Shown here: positions 5,243-8,752 of the stretch, one piece after another | How the letters are laid out: every line of letters begins with the position of its first letter | How positions within the stretch are numbered: the first letter of the stretch is position 1 | NCBI GenBank assembly: GCA_028702015.1 | Contig: JAQVPO010000041.1 | Coordinates: 1 to 8,752, forward strand | DNA: 8,752 bases | Source: Synergistaceae bacterium | Lineage (GTDB): Bacteria > Synergistota > Synergistia > Synergistales > Synergistaceae | Direction: 5' to 3' | Position numbers and translations under genes: made by a program | The notes under the pieces: model-generated | What the model was told of the DNA's origin: nothing | Databases searched by the model: none | The model's input: the letters and a program-made list of their open reading frames with translations, nothing else

Positions 5243-8146
5243 ATGTTTGGAAAATCTGAACTCAACATAAAAAAATTTTTTTTATTGCTGGCGGTATTAA
5301 TTACCGGATCTATTCTTCTCTGCGGGCCCTTTTCAGCAGAAGCATCGTATTCTGCAAATGATCTGATAAAAATTGGATACATCACGAAAACAGTAACAGC
5401 GGACAAAGAAACTGACAGCTGCTTATCGGGATACAGCTATGACTACCTTCAGGAAATAGCCCAATACTACAACTGGAAGCTGGAATTTATTCCCGGAACT
5501 GAAGAAGAGTGCATAGAATGGCTGAAAGAAGGCAGAATAGACCTGATCAATCATCTTCACTACAGCAAAGATCTTGACAAGGAGCTTGATTTTTCCAATA
5601 AAGAATCAGGAATCTGCAAGGTAGCGTTATATACACTCAAAAATAATGAAAACCTCAGAGAAACAGATATTACATCATTGCACAAAAAGCGCATAGGAAG
5701 GTTTGCCTCTGATAAACACGCTGATATGCTTGAAAATTCGGGACGTGAAACAGGAGTAGAATTCACTGTTGTAGACTATAAGACTACTGGACAGCTAATA
5801 GATGCTCTTAATAATGGAGCGGTAGACGGGGCTCTGATCTCAGGAAATGATATCCCTTCAAATTTCAATATAATAAGCGTTTTCCCTGGAGACCCTTCCT
5901 ACTTCGCAGTTGCTGAAGGCAACAAGGAGCTCCTTTCAAAAATTGAACGGGCTATGCACGAGATAATACTACTGAACCCTTCCTTCAACAACGAACTTTT
6001 CAAAAAACATTACTCAGACAGCTTAGCCTCCAAATCTGCTTTTACACAGGAAGAAAAAAAATATATCGAGTCTGCAGGGACTCTGATTGCATCATACGAT
6101 CCATCATGGCCTCCTTTTGAATACCGTGACAAAAAAAGCGGGACTATGGCTGGCATAAACTACGAAATAATCAAACTGGTCGCAGAACACACCGGCCTTA
6201 AGATAAAAATCAAGAATTCTTCAACATGGGGAGAAGCACTGCGATCAATGCGGGAAGGCGAAATTGATATCCTGACAGGTGTAAACAGAAACTTCATATG
6301 GGCAGCGAAAAACAACTTTATGATGACATACCCTTTTCTGAAAGCGCCAGTTGTAATGATTACTAAGGGCGGACAAGGAATTAACCTGGACAAAGTAGCT
6401 CTTCCTGAAAATTATTATCTTTCAGAAGAAATCAAATCCATCCTTCGGCTCGACAATATAATATATTTCGAATCGCCCAGAGAATGCATGGACGCCCTTA
6501 AGCAGAACAAAGTTTCTGTAACTTTTGCAAATTCATACGTTGCAAATTATCTTATAAGCAGTCAGAAACATGAGAGCTTAAATTTGATAAATTTCGGCGA
6601 TTTAAACGAATCCTTAGGCATAGCGATTTCGAAAAAAAACGACCCTCTGCTTCTTTCGATAATTAACAAGGGTCTGCTCTCGATCCCGGAAGATAAGATC
6701 AATTCAATCATCATAAAGAACGCTCTTTCCAGCGAAGAGCGATCGCTGGTGGAACTCTTCTACGAATATTATTCAGAAATCACCAAAGGACTGATCTTGA
6801 TCCTGGTATTGATAGTAGCAGCACTTACAATGATTTCTATAGCAAAATCAAAAGACAAAAAGAAACTTAAGAAACTCCTTTACTATGATACGCTGACAGG
6901 TTACAGAAATTTCAACAGCTTTGTGGAAGAAGTCCCAAAGATAATCGAAAAGAACCCTGATTCCAATTTTGCCGTAGTATTCATTGATATTGTCGGATTT
7001 AAATTTATCAACAGTTCATTTGGTTACGAAGAGGGAGACAAACTTCTTATAGTGCTGTCACAGCAATTGGATCTGCTGACCGACAAGCCCGAGGAGCAAT
7101 TCGCAAGAGTTGACTCGGACCATTTCGTTCTTTTTCTTCGCTATGGAAAATTCAATTCTGTCGATGCAAGGTTAAGAATCCTGTTCAGCTGCCTTGAAAA
7201 ACTTTCAGTAAAGGGTGGCGGATACCACCCAATATTCAACGGAGGAGTTTATCTGATCGAACACCATGATATCCCAATAAAAATAGCCGTTGACAACGCC
7301 TGTTTCGCAAAAAAAACGATCAAGCAAAAATATAAGACCGCATATGAGTACTACGACCCTAAAACTCTTGACATAATCAACAGAGAAAGAGCGATCGAAG
7401 CATCAATGAGAGCCGCCCTAAGAAACGGGGAATTCATTCCCTACCTTCAGCCTAAGATCGACTGCCACACGGGAAAGCCTGTCGGTGCAGAGGCACTTGT
7501 ACGATGGATAAAGCCTGACGGGGAAGTTATCCTCCCCGAGATGTTTATTCCTTACTTCGAAAAAAGCGGTTTTGTCACAAAGCTTGACATGTATATGTTC
7601 AGCGAAACATGTCGGATACTTCGTAAATGGACAAATGAGGGTAAAAAACTCTTTCCGCTGTCGTGTAATTTTTCCTATCTGGATATAATTGACACCAACT
7701 TTAATAAAAACTTAAAGACGATTTCAAAAAAACACAGGATCCCGCCCTGTCTGCTGGAGCTTGAACTTACTGAATCAGTAGCTGCGGAGCATATGGATGT
7801 TGTAAATGTACGCGGCAAGGAATTATCGGGATATGGATTTAAGCTTTCTATAGATGACTTTGGATCCGGGTATTCATCTTTATCCCTCCTGCAGACACTG
7901 AAAATTGATGTCCTCAAGCTTGACCGAGTCTTTGTTCAGAAGGGGATCGAAGGTAAACTTTCTCATGACCTTGTCGAAGGGCTTGTAAACGCTTTCAAAG
8001 CCAATTCGATCCAGATAGTTTTCGAAGGGACAGAAACAAAAGAACAGGTTGATTTTGTAAAAAGTCTGGGATGCAGAATAGTACAAGGCTATTATTATTC
8101 AAAACCATTATCTCTAAGTGAATTTGAAAAGAGATATTTTAACTGA
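5243..8146 (+). CDS. Membrane sensor: two SBP_bac_3 modules, degenerate GGDEF, EAL phosphodiesterase
   Basis: Predicted inner-membrane receptor of 967 residues that hydrolyses the second messenger c-di-GMP in response to a periplasmic ligand. Order: signal sequence (about 10-34, ending FSAEA); first solute-binding-like module (about 41-257; GYSYDYLQEIA, then LKEGRIDLI); second module (about 272-494; YDPSWPPFEYRD, GINYEIIKLVAE, MREGEIDILTG); one transmembrane helix (about 515-533); GGDEF domain (about 545-705); EAL domain (about 720-967). The GGDEF signature reads DSDHF (624-628), so cyclase activity is not expected, although DTLTG (549-553) and D582 remain. In EAL the expected catalytic residues are present: E750 (AEALVRW), N809, E841 (ELTES), D871 and D872 (DDFGSGYSSL), K892, E928 and Q948. 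Start is ATG 5243 with AGGAG 8 bases upstream. Single-gene unit ended by the 8157-8205 hairpin. The ligand is unknown; amino acids are common for such modules. Confidence 0.92.
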   Translation: MFGKSELNIKKFFLLLAVLITGSILLCGPFSAEASYSANDLIKIGYITKTVTADKETDSCLSGYSYDYLQEIAQYYNWKLEFIPGTEEECIEWLKEGRIDLINHLHYSKDLDKELDFSNKESGICKVALYTLKNNENLRETDITSLHKKRIGRFASDKHADMLENSGRETGVEFTVVDYKTTGQLIDALNNGAVDGALISGNDIPSNFNIISVFPGDPSYFAVAEGNKELLSKIERAMHEIILLNPSFNNELFKKHYSDSLASKSAFTQEEKKYIESAGTLIASYDPSWPPFEYRDKKSGTMAGINYEIIKLVAEHTGLKIKIKNSSTWGEALRSMREGEIDILTGVNRNFIWAAKNNFMMTYPFLKAPVVMITKGGQGINLDKVALPENYYLSEEIKSILRLDNIIYFESPRECMDALKQNKVSVTFANSYVANYLISSQKHESLNLINFGDLNESLGIAISKKNDPLLLSIINKGLLSIPEDKINSIIIKNALSSEERSLVELFYEYYSEITKGLILILVLIVAALTMISIAKSKDKKKLKKLLYYDTLTGYRNFNSFVEEVPKIIEKNPDSNFAVVFIDIVGFKFINSSFGYEEGDKLLIVLSQQLDLLTDKPEEQFARVDSDHFVLFLRYGKFNSVDARLRILFSCLEKLSVKGGGYHPIFNGGVYLIEHHDIPIKIAVDNACFAKKTIKQKYKTAYEYYDPKTLDIINRERAIEASMRAALRNGEFIPYLQPKIDCHTGKPVGAEALVRWIKPDGEVILPEMFIPYFEKSGFVTKLDMYMFSETCRILRKWTNEGKKLFPLSCNFSYLDIIDTNFNKNLKTISKKHRIPPCLLELELTESVAAEHMDVVNVRGKELSGYGFKLSIDDFGSGYSSLSLLQTLKIDVLKLDRVFVQKGIEGKLSHDLVEGLVNAFKANSIQIVFEGTETKEQVDFVKSLGCRIVQGYYYSKPLSLSEFEKRYFN

Positions 8147-8156
8147 GATTAAACTG

Positions 8157-8205
8157 ATATAGAAAAAGAGGTCCGCATTATTAATGCGGACCTCTTTTTC
8201 TATAT
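8157..8205. terminator. Symmetric bidirectional terminator between convergent genes
   Basis: Inverted repeat with perfect 24-base arms (8157-8180 and 8182-8205) and a GC-rich core GGTCCGCATT/AATGCGGACC. An A5 tract in the left arm and a T5 tract in the right arm give a U-rich exit in both directions. It lies 10 bases after the sensor stop and 14 bases from the end of the minus-strand gene, so it can serve both. Confidence 0.9.
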
Positions 8206-8219
8206 ATTTTAAAAAATAC

Positions 8220-8489
8220 TTATTCTGATGCCTTAGAGATGATATCTTTTATTATCTCTGTTCCTTTTGGTGTCATATTTACAATATCCTCAAGATCTGT
8301 ATCCGAAAAATTGGAAAAATCAAACTTTGCCCGTTTAAGTATAGCTGTACCTATATGATGTACTGCTTCTTTGTTCTTTTTATATATCCTGCTTTCCAGT
8401 TTCTTCATCTTTTCATCCAGTTCCTTCATAAGAATCTCTGGACTTCTTCTAACTCTCTTTGATGGGGTCTCTTTTTTCTGCTTTGCCAT
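8220..8489 (-). CDS. Small basic, probably coiled-coil protein; possibly TraD/MobC-like
   Basis: 89 residues, strongly charged. The N-terminus is basic (MAKQKKETPSKRVRRSPE); residues about 17-42 form a probable coiled coil (ELDEKMKKLESRIYKKN); then comes a short segment HHIGTAILKRAKFDFSNF and an acidic stretch SDTDLEDIV before a Lys-rich end. This order (basic tail, heptad-like helix, then a histidine/glycine G-x-x-I segment) resembles small relaxosome accessory proteins of the TraD/MobC type, but I see no diagnostic motif and the likeness is weak. A ribosome site AAAGGA (8505-8500, minus strand) precedes the ATG by 10 bases, and a good promoter lies upstream, so the gene is probably expressed. 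It is more AT-rich than the genes at the left and converges on the sensor gene. It could instead be a host DNA-binding or structural small protein. Confidence 0.72.
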   Translation of the reverse strand: MAKQKKETPSKRVRRSPEILMKELDEKMKKLESRIYKKNKEAVHHIGTAILKRAKFDFSNFSDTDLEDIVNMTPKGTEIIKDIISKASE

Positions 8490-8531
8490 AAATAGTCAAT
8501 CCTTTCTTAATTACATCTGTATTATTAATAC

Positions 8532-8566
8532 TATACTCAGCATATAATATATTTCTAGAGAGTATA
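8532..8566. repeat. Inverted repeat overlapping promoter, candidate operator
   Basis: TATACTC (8532-8538) and GAGTATA (8560-8566) are perfect 7-base inverted arms separated by 21 bases. One arm covers the -10 box of the minus-strand promoter and the other lies in the early leader. The surroundings are very AT-rich, so chance similarity is possible. Confidence 0.3.
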
Positions 8567-8589
8567 ACTAAAGTACATTATATTGTAAA
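8561..8589 (-). promoter_or_regulatory. Promoter for the 8220-8489 gene
   Basis: Read on the minus strand: TTTACA (8589-8584) and TATACT (8566-8561), each one base from consensus, spaced exactly 17 bases. The predicted leader is about 65 bases. The -10 box overlaps one arm of an inverted repeat (8532-8538 and 8560-8566). Confidence 0.65.
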
Positions 8590-8635
8590 GAGAATTATAC
8601 GTACCCATCAATAGGTTATATTTAAATTAACAAGA

Positions 8636-8752
8636 TTATCTTTTCCATAATATTTTATTCATACTTGGTATTATTTTACTGATTTTTTCTCCTTTTAAGG
8701 ATTCAACTGTTTTTCTATTTTCGTCAATGTCTTTATTCGTAATTTTTGTTCC
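8636..8752 (-). CDS. C-terminal end of an unidentified gene (5' end outside window)
   Basis: On the minus strand a frame is open from the window edge for 38 codons and ends with TAA at 8638-8636. The peptide is hydrophilic and lysine-rich (parts: NKDIDENRKTVESLKGEKIS, then MNKILWKR) with plausible coding character despite the AT-rich sequence; the other two minus frames close early. I do not recognise it. It lies upstream of the small basic protein gene on the same strand, about 146 bases away, with a separate promoter between them. It may be part of the same accessory segment. Confidence 0.4.
   Translation of the reverse strand, partial: GTKITNKDIDENRKTVESLKGEKISKIIPSMNKILWKR

Overview
The window reads as ordinary bacterial chromosome from an anaerobe. 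It carries a rubrerythrin, an FCD-type regulator beside a thiamine-diphosphate enzyme, a MOFRL-type glycerate 2-kinase and a large membrane c-di-GMP protein with two periplasmic solute-binding modules. This gene mix, AGGAG-type ribosome binding sites and moderate base composition fit Synergistota or an anaerobic Firmicute. That placement is inference from gene content and style; no taxonomic marker gene is present.

Layout. Bases 1-386 hold the 3' part of a rubrerythrin gene, closed by a near-perfect intrinsic terminator (425-470). A strong sigma-70-like promoter (511-539) with a dyad just downstream starts a two-gene unit: an unusual regulator joining an NrpR/RNase R-type winged helix to an FCD ligand domain (618-1346), then a 571-residue acetolactate-synthase-like enzyme (1369-3084). 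The next 122-base gap contains two copies of a 19-20 base palindromic element. It leads into a small exported protein of unknown function (best start a TTG at 3207) and, 24 bases later, glycerate 2-kinase (3672-4928). An AT-rich gap of 314 bases follows with no convincing gene. A 967-residue sensor follows at 5243-8146: signal peptide, two SBP_bac_3-like modules, one membrane helix, a degenerate GGDEF and an apparently intact EAL. A long symmetric hairpin (8157-8205) separates it from a convergent minus-strand gene for a small basic, probably coiled-coil protein (8220-8489), which has its own promoter. The last 117 bases look like the C-terminal end of another minus-strand gene that continues beyond the window. 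The right flank is clearly more AT-rich than the rest and may be the edge of acquired DNA.

How the genes may work together. Glycerate 2-kinase feeds glycerate into lower glycolysis as 2-phosphoglycerate. The TPP enzyme next to an acid-sensing FCD regulator suggests local control of a 2-oxo-acid or aldehyde reaction. Whether the two units form one pathway is not shown by the sequence. The sensor protein probably converts a periplasmic small-molecule signal into c-di-GMP breakdown. No CRISPR array, tRNA, rRNA or insertion sequence was seen.
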